Of a stretch of DNA of 64,000 nucleotides, positions 44,649-54,383 are shown piece by piece. The stretch covers positions 326,001 through 390,000 of the forward strand of contig NZ_AP022848.1 in NCBI RefSeq assembly GCF_011764485.1, written 5' to 3'. This DNA comes from Bosea sp. ANAM02. Its GTDB lineage: Bacteria; Pseudomonadota; Alphaproteobacteria; Rhizobiales; Beijerinckiaceae. The notes beneath the pieces were generated by a model. That model saw only the letters and a list, made by a program, of their open reading frames with translations. It had not been told where the DNA came from and searched no databases. Position 1 is the first letter of the stretch. Each line of letters begins with the position of its first letter. A program made the translations under genes and the position numbers.

Positions 44649-44896
44649 CGAGCGGCGTCAATCCGCGCTTGCAGCTCCGCCTCGATGGCATCCAGCTCCT
44701 CTTCGGTCGCAAACTCACCACGATCGGCCTGGGCAATGCCTTCCTTAATTTTGGCGATTTGCCAAGCGTTCAGCTCGACATAGTCCTGGATCGCCTTTGC
44801 CGCGATCCAGTTGCGCGAGCGGTCGGTGTCGGCGGCCAGCGCGTCTAGCTTGGCCAGCATCTCGTCGTCGAGGCGGATGGTGAAGGCTGCCGTCAT
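44645..44896 (-). CDS. CopG/RHH-family antitoxin
   Basis: This 83-residue protein begins with a ribbon-helix-helix unit (FTIRLDDEMLAKLDALAADTDRSRNWIAAKAIQDYVE in pieces: strand FTIRLDDE, helices MLAKLDALA and RNWIAAKAIQDYV). An acidic C-terminal helix (EEELDAIEAELQARID) follows and would bind the ParE toxin. It starts at ATG 44896 with GGAG about ten bases upstream. An inverted repeat at 44900-44924 directly before the start is a likely operator for autorepression. Confidence 0.92.
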   Translation of the reverse strand: MTAAFTIRLDDEMLAKLDALAADTDRSRNWIAAKAIQDYVELNAWQIAKIKEGIAQADRGEFATEEELDAIEAELQARIDAAR

Positions 44897-44899
44897 GTC

Positions 44900-44924
44900 G
44901 GTTCACTCCGGTTCGAGATGAACC
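44900..44924. promoter_or_regulatory. Candidate operator of the ParE/RHH module
   Basis: GGTTCA and TGAACC form a perfect 6-bp inverted repeat with a 13-bp spacer immediately upstream of the antitoxin start codon. RHH antitoxins bind such repeats. The site overlaps the space between the fabG-like gene and the toxin-antitoxin pair. Confidence 0.4.
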
Positions 44925-44951
44925 ATAGCACGAATGGCAGTCCGGTCGAAC

Positions 44952-45698
44952 TCAGCGATGCACGCCGAGCTGGGCGGTCAGGCCACCGTCGATCGGCAGC
45001 ACGGTTCCGCTGATATAGGCGGCGGGCTCGCTCATCAGGAAGGCGGCGAGGCCCGCGACCTCCTCCGGCCTGGCGAAGCGGCCGGCCGGGATCTGCGCTT
45101 GCATCTTGTCGCGATAGGCGGCGTAGGGCGCCATCATGTCGGTATCGACGAATCCGGGCGCGATCACGTTGACGGTGACGCCGCGCTTGCCGGTCTCGAC
45201 GGCCAGCGTCTTGGCATAGGAGATCAGCGCGCCCTTGGACGCCGCATAGGCGGCGTTGCCGGGATTGCCACGAAGCGCCGCGACCGAGCCGATCGCGACG
45301 ATGCGGCCGCCACGGGCACGGATCATGTTACGCATCAGGCTCTTGGCCAGGCGGGTGAAGGCCCAGAAATTGACCTGCATCGCCGCTTCCGCCTTGTCCT
45401 GCGCCATCATCGCGGCGAGCGAATCGTAGGGCTGCCCGGCATTGTGGACGAGACCGAAATAGCTCTCGCCCTCGCGCGCCTCGCAGAATGCTTCAAGGGC
45501 ATCCTTGTCGGAGAGGTCGAGCGGCAGAGCGATGACCGCGCGGCCGGGATGGCTCGCGGCGATCTCCTGCGCCAGCGCCTTCGCCTGGTCGGCGGAGGAG
45601 CGGAAGGTGAAGTCGACATCGTGGCCGGCGGCTGCGAGCGCGCGCACGATCGCGGCGCCGACGCCCTTCGCGCCGCCGGTAACGAGAATCTTGGTCAT
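44952..45698 (-). CDS. FabG-like short-chain dehydrogenase (3-oxoacyl-ACP reductase) of the lipid A cluster
   Basis: This 248-residue SDR shows ILVTGGAKGVGAAIVRAL, VHNAGQPYDSL, catalytic Ser in IVAIGSVAALRG, YAASKGALISYAK (Tyr/Lys), and the FabG-like ending PGFVDTDMM...GLAAFLMSEPAAYISGTVLPIDGG. Residue Arg in FTFRSS fits NADPH use. Its ATG overlaps the fabF1 stop (ATGA), so it is co-translated with the ketoacyl synthase. This supplies the keto-reduction step for very-long-chain fatty acid synthesis. The acpXL clusters I know from rhizobia lack a fabG here. Confidence 0.9.
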   Translation of the reverse strand: MTKILVTGGAKGVGAAIVRALAAAGHDVDFTFRSSADQAKALAQEIAASHPGRAVIALPLDLSDKDALEAFCEAREGESYFGLVHNAGQPYDSLAAMMAQDKAEAAMQVNFWAFTRLAKSLMRNMIRARGGRIVAIGSVAALRGNPGNAAYAASKGALISYAKTLAVETGKRGVTVNVIAPGFVDTDMMAPYAAYRDKMQAQIPAGRFARPEEVAGLAAFLMSEPAAYISGTVLPIDGGLTAQLGVHR

Positions 45699-46975
45699 GC
45701 AGCCTCCGGGGGCGCCGTCAGCACGAGGCAGGTGTTCTGGCCGCCGAAGCCGAAGGAGTTGGAGATTACCGTCCGGACCTTCGCCTTGCGGGCCGTGTTC
45801 GGCACGACGTCGAGCGCGATGGCCGGGTCGGGGTTCACATAGTTGATCGTGGGCGGGATCGTGCCGTTGGCGATGGTCATGAAGGAGATCACCGCCTCGA
45901 CCGCGCCGGCCGCCGTCAGCGTGTGGCCGATCATCGACTTGTTCGAGGAAATCGGCAGCTTGGCCATGCGCTCGCCGAAGACGGCGGCGCAGCTCATCGC
46001 CTCCATCTTGTCGTTCTCGGGCGTCGAGGTGCCGTGGGCGTTGATGTAGTCGACATCGTCGGGCGTCAGGCCGGCATCGGCCAGCGCGTCCTGCATGGCG
46101 AGGATCGCGGGCTTGCCGTCCGGGCTGGAGCGTGTCCGGTGAAAGCCGTCGCCGCGCTCGCCGCAGCCGGCGACGATGCCGAGAATGGTCGCGCCGCGCG
46201 CCAGCGCGTGGTCGTAATCCTCCAGCACCAGCGCGCCCGCGCCCTCGCCCATGACGAAGCCGTCGCGGTTCTTGGAGAACGGCTTGGCCGCGCCTTCCGG
46301 CGGATCGTTCTGGGTCGAGAGGGCCGAGAGCAGCGAGAAGCGAATCAGCGCCTCCGCGTGGATCGAGCCGTCGGTGCCGATGCAGAGAGCGGCCTGGGTA
46401 TCGCCCCTTCTGATCGCCTCGACGCCCATCTGGATCGCGGTCGCGCCGGAGGAGCAGGCGGTCGAGAGCGAGATCGGCGAGCCTTTGGTGCCGAACCGGT
46501 CGGCGATATGGTCGGCGACGCCGCCGAAGACGAAGAGCTCGTGCATCGCCCGGAATTTCCCGGTGGCGGCGGTGCGCAGCAGGCCGTCGTAATCCGCTTC
46601 GCCGGAGGTGGCCTGGGCCATCTCCTGCTTCTGCGGCCATTCCATTTCGACGGGCGGGACGGCCATGAAGAGCTCGCCGGGGAAATCGCCGGCCGAGCCG
46701 ATGCCGCTTTGGCCGACAGCCTCCTCGGCCGCGAGCGTCGCGAGTTTCTCGGAGAGCTGAGGCGCGGTGAATGGGCCGTCGAACAGGAAATCGACGGTGC
46801 CGCCGATGCTGGTCTTCAGGCCCTCGGTCGGGAAGCGGTCGATGCGGTGGATGCCGGATTTCCCAGCGGTCAGGGCCTGCCAGTTGGTCTCCTTGCCCTG
46901 GCCGAGCGAGGTGACGACGCCCAGGCCGGTGACGGCGACGAGCGGACGGCCCTTGGCGTCGCGATGCGTGCTCAT
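45695..46975 (-). CDS. fabF1XL: Beta-ketoacyl-ACP synthase FabF1XL (catalytically complete)
   Basis: This 426-residue KAS II-type condensing enzyme has all active-site residues: nucleophile Cys174 in ISLSTACSSGATAI, His in DYINAHGTSTPEND and His in SNKSMIGHTLTAAGAVEAV. Also present are VVTSLGQGKE at the N-terminus and ISNSFGFGGQNTCLVL at the end. It should elongate acyl-AcpXL toward C28. ATG at 46975 begins STHRDAKGRPLVAVTGLG. It lies 10 bp after fabF2XL and overlaps the fabG-like gene by four bases. Confidence 0.94.
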   Translation of the reverse strand: MSTHRDAKGRPLVAVTGLGVVTSLGQGKETNWQALTAGKSGIHRIDRFPTEGLKTSIGGTVDFLFDGPFTAPQLSEKLATLAAEEAVGQSGIGSAGDFPGELFMAVPPVEMEWPQKQEMAQATSGEADYDGLLRTAATGKFRAMHELFVFGGVADHIADRFGTKGSPISLSTACSSGATAIQMGVEAIRRGDTQAALCIGTDGSIHAEALIRFSLLSALSTQNDPPEGAAKPFSKNRDGFVMGEGAGALVLEDYDHALARGATILGIVAGCGERGDGFHRTRSSPDGKPAILAMQDALADAGLTPDDVDYINAHGTSTPENDKMEAMSCAAVFGERMAKLPISSNKSMIGHTLTAAGAVEAVISFMTIANGTIPPTINYVNPDPAIALDVVPNTARKAKVRTVISNSFGFGGQNTCLVLTAPPEAA

Positions 46976-46985
46976 GGCTTCAACC

Positions 46986-48119
46986 TCACGATTGAACGAG
47001 ATGCGCGGCGCCCTCGCCACGCCAGTGACCGGCGCCGGTGACGATCGCTTCCCCGGCCTGCCCGGCTGACAGGGCGATTGCCGCCAGCGCCACCGAAACC
47101 GGGAAGGCAGCCTCGACGCCGTGGCCGACGAGATCGCCGGTCGCGATGCGTTTGGCGGAAGGCGCTGCCGCGGCGATGGCGGCTGCTTCCTCGCCGGTAA
47201 TGCCGGCGCAGCCGGTCGCGGCGGAGATGGCGAGCGCGTCGCTGCCGATCGGACCGAAGCCGCCGAGCAGCGTCGTCAGGGCCGCCTGGACGGTGCCGGC
47301 CTCGCGGCGGCTGCGGGCGGCCCCAGTGTGGCTCAGCTTCGCATAGGCCTTGGCGCCGCGGGCGGCGGCACGCTCGGCCGATTCCAGCACGAGGAAGGCA
47401 CCGGCGCTGCCGGTGATCAGGCCGGGCGCATTCCCGCGCGCGAAGACCGGCTGGAAATCGTCGCGATGCAGATAGCCACCGAGCTCGAAGAGCAGCAGCA
47501 TGTCGCGGCGCTCGGCATTATAGGCGCCGCCGACCAGCATCAGGTCGGACTGGCCCGAGGCGATGCGGGCATGAGCGGTGCGGATCGCGTCGACGCCGGC
47601 CTGCTCCTCGCCCATGAAGGTGCGGGACGGACCGGTGACGCCGTGGACGATGGCGATATTGCCGGCGAGCAGGTTGGAAAGCTGGGCGAGGAAGAGCGTC
47701 GGCCTGAGATCGCCCATCAGGCGCTCGTTGAGGAAGGCGCCGGGCTCATTGGCGCCGCGCAGGCCTTCGAGGATGGCGGCATCGACGGCATGGTCGCGCT
47801 CGCCGCCGCCGGCCGCGACGATGACCTGCAGGGCGCTCTTGGCCTCGGCATCGTCCTTCAGCCCGGCGGAATCGAGCGCGAGGCCGGCGGCGTAGACGCC
47901 GAGGCGCTGCCAGGGCTCCATCTGGCGCTGGTCGGATTTCTTCGGGATCTGCCGGTCGAGCTCCAAGGGCGCCAGCGGGTGGAGCGGATAGGGCTTGAAG
48001 CTCTCGGTATCGACGACCGGTGGGCCGCCGGCGGCGAGCGCGGCGGCATGGGCTTCGACGCCTTCGCCGAGGCTGGAGGCGATGCCGATGCCGGAGATGA
48101 CCACGTCGCGGCGGTTCAT
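46986..48119 (-). CDS. fabF2XL: FabF2XL: ketoacyl-synthase-like protein lacking catalytic residues
   Basis: This 377-residue thiolase-fold protein aligns with FabF (VVISGIGIASSLGEGV at the N-terminus, LSNLLAGNIAIVHGVTGPS in the middle). At the nucleophile position the sequence is TFMGEEQAGVDAI, placing Glu172 where FabF has Cys. The first catalytic His motif (AHGTST) is replaced by AATGCAG, and only the GDLVGHGVEAAF His remains. It therefore should not condense alone and recalls the chain-length-factor subunits of type II polyketide synthases. Its ATG overlaps the dehydratase stop, and fabF1XL follows, so a heterodimer is plausible. Confidence 0.88.
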   Translation of the reverse strand: MNRRDVVISGIGIASSLGEGVEAHAAALAAGGPPVVDTESFKPYPLHPLAPLELDRQIPKKSDQRQMEPWQRLGVYAAGLALDSAGLKDDAEAKSALQVIVAAGGGERDHAVDAAILEGLRGANEPGAFLNERLMGDLRPTLFLAQLSNLLAGNIAIVHGVTGPSRTFMGEEQAGVDAIRTAHARIASGQSDLMLVGGAYNAERRDMLLLFELGGYLHRDDFQPVFARGNAPGLITGSAGAFLVLESAERAAARGAKAYAKLSHTGAARSRREAGTVQAALTTLLGGFGPIGSDALAISAATGCAGITGEEAAAIAAAAPSAKRIATGDLVGHGVEAAFPVSVALAAIALSAGQAGEAIVTGAGHWRGEGAAHLVQS

Positions 48120-48580
48120 GGGGCAGGCTCCGGCGTCAGGCCGATCGCTTCGATGCGGCTTAGCATCAGCGCGCGCATATCGGCGGGGAAAGGCATCAGG
48201 CGGAAGCGCAGTTCGGCATCGCAGATCGGCTTGCCCTCGCTGGTCAGCTTCACCTTGGTCGCGGCGTAGCCGGAGCCCTCGATCACCAGCTCGGCGCTCG
48301 CTTCCAGCTCGGTGCGGGGCTCGACGAAGGTGCGGAAGCGCGCCTTGTCGACCGTCATCAGGAACGGCATCTGCGAGAGGCCGTTGAGGCCGAGCAGGAG
48401 ATAGCCCGAGGCTTGCGCCATCGTCTCGGTCAGGAGCACGCCGGGCACCAGCGGGTGGCCGGGGAAGTGGCCCTCGAAGACCGGGCTCTCGGCGGGGACG
48501 GTGGAGCGCGTCACGATGCGCTTCTGCGACGGATCGAAGGTCACGACCCTGTCGATCATGTCGAAATATTCGAGGCGCAT
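48116..48580 (-). CDS. fabZXL: FabZ-like 3-hydroxyacyl-ACP dehydratase of the acpXL cluster
   Basis: This 154-residue hotdog-fold protein has the active-site helix FEGHFPGHPLVPGVLLTETMAQASGYLLL in pieces: catalytic His in GHFPGHP and Glu in LLTETMAQ. MTVDKARFRTFVEPRTELEASAEL matches FabZ strands. It dehydrates 3-hydroxyacyl chains on AcpXL. The ATG at 48580 (RLEYFDMIDRV) is chosen over one 12 codons upstream. The stop overlaps the fabF2XL start. Confidence 0.92.
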   Translation of the reverse strand: MRLEYFDMIDRVVTFDPSQKRIVTRSTVPAESPVFEGHFPGHPLVPGVLLTETMAQASGYLLLGLNGLSQMPFLMTVDKARFRTFVEPRTELEASAELVIEGSGYAATKVKLTSEGKPICDAELRFRLMPFPADMRALMLSRIEAIGLTPEPAP

Positions 48581-48708
48581 GCGATCCTTGATGTGATGAG
48601 CGCCAGAACGGCGCAAGGCCGCGACACGGATCGGTCGATCCGCGCAACGGCCCCTATGCTCTATCGGGAGCCGCGCGCCGGCTCAAGCCCGGCGGCGGCG
48701 GAAGGCTG

Positions 48709-48990
48709 TTACGCCTTCTTGGCGGCGACGAGGTCGTCGATGCGCTTGCAGAGGTTCTCCAGCACGAAGTACTGCTCGGCCGGGGCCTTGCCCTCGTTGA
48801 CTTCCTGCGTCCACTGCTCGAGCGGCAGCTTGATGCCGAAGGCCTTGTCGATCGCGAAGGCGATGTCGAGGAAGGCCAGGGAATCGATGCCGAGATCTTC
48901 GATCGCGTGGCTCTGCGGGGTGATCTTCTCCCGCGGAATATCGCAGGTCTCGGAAATGATGCCGGCGACCGTCTCGAACGTGGCGGACAT
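48709..48990 (-). CDS. acpXL: Acyl carrier protein AcpXL
   Basis: This 93-residue carrier protein carries the phosphopantetheine serine in [21 protein letters not shown]. The C-terminal part [20 protein letters not shown]...[11 protein letters not shown] is longer than housekeeping AcpP and characteristic of AcpXL, which holds the 27-hydroxyoctacosanoate chain for lipid A. It is the first gene of the minus-strand cluster, with a gap of about 200 bp upstream where the operon promoter should lie and 128 bp to the dehydratase. Confidence 0.95.
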   Translation of the reverse strand: MSATFETVAGIISETCDIPREKITPQSHAIEDLGIDSLAFLDIAFAIDKAFGIKLPLEQWTQEVNEGKAPAEQYFVLENLCKRIDDLVAAKKA

Positions 48991-49142
48991 GCTGCGGGTG
49001 CTCCCGTCTGGTATCGGTGATGGCGGACGACATCCGAGCGCGGGATATCGCCCTGCGCCTGCCCCAAGTCGCCACCGAGGATGACTGAACCGCCCCCTTA
49101 CACTGCGGCGGGCGCGAGGACAACCGGGAGGCGTCCCCCATG

Positions 49143-49170
49143 CGTCATGGCCGGCTTGCGCCGGCCATAA
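49143..49170. repeat. Half-length dispersed repeat (single hairpin)
   Basis: CGTCATGGCCGGCTTGCGCCGGCCAT is one stem-loop with the usual CGTCAT opening but no second arm. It lies between the acpXL upstream region and the aconitase 3' end. Confidence 0.65.
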
Positions 49171-49194
49171 GCTGTCTTGTCGCTGCTCTCTGGC

Positions 49195-51894
<2,700 letters not shown>

Positions 51895-51900
51895 TCGGGC

Positions 51901-51914
51901 TTGATCCTGATCAA
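51901..51914. promoter_or_regulatory. FNR/FixK-type box between acnA and ccmA
   Basis: TTGAT-CCTG-ATCAA matches the FNR/FixK consensus perfectly. It lies 7-20 bp upstream of the acnA start codon and about 215 bp upstream of ccmA. Position suggests repression of acnA or distant activation of the ccm genes, but chance overlap with the acnA ribosome binding region is possible. Confidence 0.45.
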
Positions 51915-52127
51915 GGGGTTGCGGTCGCGACCGGAGCGCCCTTGCGGACACCGCCGTTCGAAGGCCTAATGCGCATGACGCGCGCGCCGCCTCGGGAGTG
52001 CCCGAGCCCCGCGCCGGATCGGCGTGCGGCGTAGCCGCCGGTTCTATAGAGCAATTCCAAGAAGCGCGCTAGGGTTTGCCCCGGGTATGGACGAAATGAG
52101 CTCGAACGCATCTGCGGCAGCACTGGC

Positions 52128-52751
52128 TTGAAACCCGCTCTCCTCCCGCCGATCAGCCTTCACGCCGAAAATCTTGTCTGCCGCCGTGGCGGCCGCCTGA
52201 TTTTCGAGGGGCTGAGCTTTGTGCTTCGTCCTGGCGAGGCGATCGCGCTGACCGGCCGCAACGGTGCCGGCAAGTCGAGCCTGATCGCGATGCTCAGCGG
52301 GCAACTGCGGCCGGATGGCGGCAGCATCCGGCTGGAGGGCGTCGAGGACGAGACCGATCTTGCCGAGATGTCGCATCTGGTCGGGCATCGCGACGGGCTG
52401 AAGACGGCGCTGACGGCCCGCGAAAACCTCGCCTTCGCAAGGGATGTGCTGGGCGATGCCGCCGCGACGCCGGAGGAGGCGCTCGCCGTCGTCGGACTCG
52501 GTCATGCCGCGGAATTGCCCGCCGGTTATCTCTCGGCTGGGCAGCGTAGGCGCGTGGCGCTGGCGCGGCTTCTCGTGTCGCGCCGGCCCTATTGGCTGCT
52601 CGACGAGCCGCTTTCGGCGCTCGATATGGGTTCTCAGGCGATGGTGGCCGGGTTGATGCGGGATCATCTCGCCGAGGGCGGCGCGATCCTCGCCGCGACC
52701 CATGGTCCGCTCGGGATCGAGGGCGCGCGCGAAGTCAGGATCGGGCCGTGA
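52128..52751 (+). CDS. ccmA: Heme exporter ATP-binding protein CcmA
   Basis: This 207-residue ATPase has Walker A LTGRNGAGKSSLIAML, signature LSAGQRRRVALARLL, Walker B YWLLDEPLSALD and HLVGHRDGLKTALTARENL. CcmA drives release of holo-CcmE from CcmCD during cytochrome c maturation. The likely start is TTG at 52128 (KPALLPPISLHAENL); no ATG fits. ccmB follows after a 175-bp gap filled by a dispersed repeat instead of the usual tight coupling. Confidence 0.93.
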   Translation: MKPALLPPISLHAENLVCRRGGRLIFEGLSFVLRPGEAIALTGRNGAGKSSLIAMLSGQLRPDGGSIRLEGVEDETDLAEMSHLVGHRDGLKTALTARENLAFARDVLGDAAATPEEALAVVGLGHAAELPAGYLSAGQRRRVALARLLVSRRPYWLLDEPLSALDMGSQAMVAGLMRDHLAEGGAILAATHGPLGIEGAREVRIGP

Positions 52752-52771
52752 TGATGCGCCCGGTCCTCCGC

Positions 52772-52917
52772 CATCATTCCGGGACATCGCGTCGCGATGA
52801 GCCCGGAATCCAGAGCCGCAGGATGCATCCCGGAAAGCTGTGCCGCTGCGGTGCTCCAGTCGGCGGTGTCGGTTCTGGATTCCGGGCTCGCCCCTGCGGG
52901 GCGCCCCGGAATGACGG
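52772..52917. repeat. Dispersed paired-palindrome repeat, copy 12, inside the ccm cluster
   Basis: CATCATTCCGGG...GAGCCCGGAATCCAGAGCCGC and GGCGGTGTCGGTTCTGGATTCCGGGCTC...GCCCCGGAATGACGG form nested arms across about 146 bp. It separates ccmA from ccmB. Confidence 0.83.
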
Positions 52918-52926
52918 AGAGGTGCC

Positions 52927-53595
52927 GTGAATCGCGCCTTCCTCGCCATCCTGAAGCGCGACCTTGCCGTCGCGGGCCGTGCCGGCGGGGGCGGCGAACT
53001 CGCGCTCGTCTTCTTCCTGACGCTCGTCGTGCTCGTGCCCTTCGCGCTCGGGCCCGATCTCAACCTGCTCTCACGGATCGGGCCGGCGATCCTCTGGCTC
53101 GGCGCGCTGCTCTCCGTGCTGATCGGGCTCGACCGGCTCTTCCAGAGCGACGAGGAGGACGGCTCGCTCGACCTGATCCGCGCCTCGGCCTTGCCGCTGG
53201 AATTCGCCGTGCTGGCCAAGGGGCTGGCGCATTGGCTGACGACGGGGCTGCCGCTGGCGCTGGTCTCGCCGCTGCTCGGGTTGCTGGTCGCCTTGCCGGG
53301 TGGAGGCGTGCTGCCGCTGGTCGCGACGCTCCTGGTCGGCACGCCGGCGCTGAGCTTCATCGGGGCGGGTGGGGCGGCGTTGGCCGCGAGCCTCAGGCGG
53401 GGCGGTCTGATCGTGCCGGTGCTGGTCGCGCCGCTCACGGTGCCGGTGCTGATCTTCGGTGTTTCCGCCGCCAATGCCGCCGTCGGCGGCACCGTGCCTT
53501 TCCTGACGCCGTTCCTGATCCTCTGCGCGATCTCGCTGGGTGCGATCGTGGTCGGCACCGTGGCTGCCGCCGCTGCCCTCAGGTCGGCAGAATAG
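52927..53595 (+). CDS. ccmB: Heme exporter permease CcmB
   Basis: This 222-residue protein has six membrane segments and family sequences FLAILKRDLAVAGRAGG, LALVFFLTLVVLVPFALGP, ILWLGALLSVLIGLDRLFQSDEEDGSLDLI in pieces, and LPVLIFGVSAANA-like VLIFGVSAANAAVGG. CcmB is the permease partner of CcmA. Start is GTG at 52927 after GGAGAGGTGCC. The two following small genes separate it from ccmC. Confidence 0.94.
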   Translation: MNRAFLAILKRDLAVAGRAGGGGELALVFFLTLVVLVPFALGPDLNLLSRIGPAILWLGALLSVLIGLDRLFQSDEEDGSLDLIRASALPLEFAVLAKGLAHWLTTGLPLALVSPLLGLLVALPGGGVLPLVATLLVGTPALSFIGAGGAALAASLRRGGLIVPVLVAPLTVPVLIFGVSAANAAVGGTVPFLTPFLILCAISLGAIVVGTVAAAAALRSAE

Positions 53596-53600
53596 ACGCC

Positions 53601-53828
53601 TCAGTCGCGCTGCGGCGCCAGCGCGACGAATTCGACGGGGTGGCCGCACTGCGCCGCGTATTTGGCGACGGATGCCGCGATATCCTCATGCGCGACGTTG
53701 CGCTCGGCAAAGACGAGGCGGATTTCCTCGGCGGTGGCATTCACGTCGAGAACGGGCACTTCGTCGATCCTGCTGCGCACCTTCATCTCGACGGCCCGCT
53801 GCATGTCTTCCGACAGCTTGATCAACAT
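53601..53828 (-). CDS. Hypothetical 75-residue protein in the ccm cluster
   Basis: The 75-residue frame starts at ATG 53828 with a strong AGGAGG nine bases upstream and reads LIKLSEDMQRAVEMKVRSRI, then NATAEEIRLVFAERNVAHEDIAASVAKYAAQCG. It is predicted helical, charged and soluble, with one cysteine. No family was recognised; the general look resembles small toxin-antitoxin or RHH-associated proteins, but that is only impression. It is divergent from an RHH-like gene, with 119 AT-rich bases between starts, and both lie between ccmB and ccmC. Confidence 0.65.
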   Translation of the reverse strand: MLIKLSEDMQRAVEMKVRSRIDEVPVLDVNATAEEIRLVFAERNVAHEDIAASVAKYAAQCGHPVEFVALAPQRD

Positions 53829-53909
53829 GGTCGATCCTCCTGCTTGCCAGGTTAGCGCAGGCCGATGGCCGATGCAATGGCAGATCGCATAAAAGAGTAA
53901 TATTTTCAG

Positions 53910-53924
53910 TACTTTAGCAAAGTA
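53910..53924. promoter_or_regulatory. 15-bp palindrome between the divergent small genes
   Basis: TACTTT-AGC-AAAGTA is a perfect palindrome in the AT-rich 119-bp region shared by the two divergent small genes. AGTAA also occurs at 53896 and 53921. It is a plausible operator for the neighbouring RHH-like protein. Confidence 0.45.
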
Positions 53925-53947
53925 ACAAGTTGCAGGAAGAGACTCCG

Positions 53948-54274
53948 ATGGCGGCATCTGGGGCACTGCTTGCATCGCAGCGCCCGGCACTGTTATCGTC
54001 GCTTACTCATTTTGATGCGGCTGCACCAAAGATGTCGTCCGACGAACGCGGCGAACGCCTCCAGATCATGCTCAGCCAGGAGGAGTTGCGCGCCCTGGAG
54101 GATTGGCGTTTCGCCAAGCGCATGCCGAGCAGGGCAGCGGCCGTGCGCGAATTGCTGCGGCGGGGGCTGGCGGCCGAGGGTTTCGACCTCGCCGGAGAAG
54201 GGGTCCGATCCAAGCAGTTCGGCATCGTCGACAAGGGTGGGGCCGATGCGTCCACCGCCGAGGACGGGAACTAG
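53948..54274 (+). CDS. Ribbon-helix-helix-like small protein in the ccm cluster
   Basis: This 108-residue protein contains ERLQIMLSQEELRALEDWRFAKRMPSRAAAVRELLRRGLAAEG in pieces: strand LQIMLSQEE, helix LRALEDWRFA, turn KRMPSR and helix AAAVRELLRRGL. That order is the RHH/CopG arrangement. A 38-residue leader and an acidic tail flank it. ATG at 53948 is preceded by AGGAAG. It may autoregulate through the palindrome at 53910-53924. No toxin partner is evident apart from the divergent 75-residue protein. Confidence 0.75.
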   Translation: MAASGALLASQRPALLSSLTHFDAAAPKMSSDERGERLQIMLSQEELRALEDWRFAKRMPSRAAAVRELLRRGLAAEGFDLAGEGVRSKQFGIVDKGGADASTAEDGN

Positions 54275-54383
54275 CCGAAGCGTGATTGTCGCAGCCTGTC
54301 GGCATCCATTGCTTGGAACCCGTCGAGATTGCTAAAGCTCTCGCCATGGCGCTCAAGCCCCCGCAACTGACATCGCCGGCATC

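Noticed and set aside
49144..49175. The short CGTCATGGCCGG hairpin as the aconitase terminator
   Set aside because: It lacks a T run on the minus strand and matches one arm of the dispersed repeat family.
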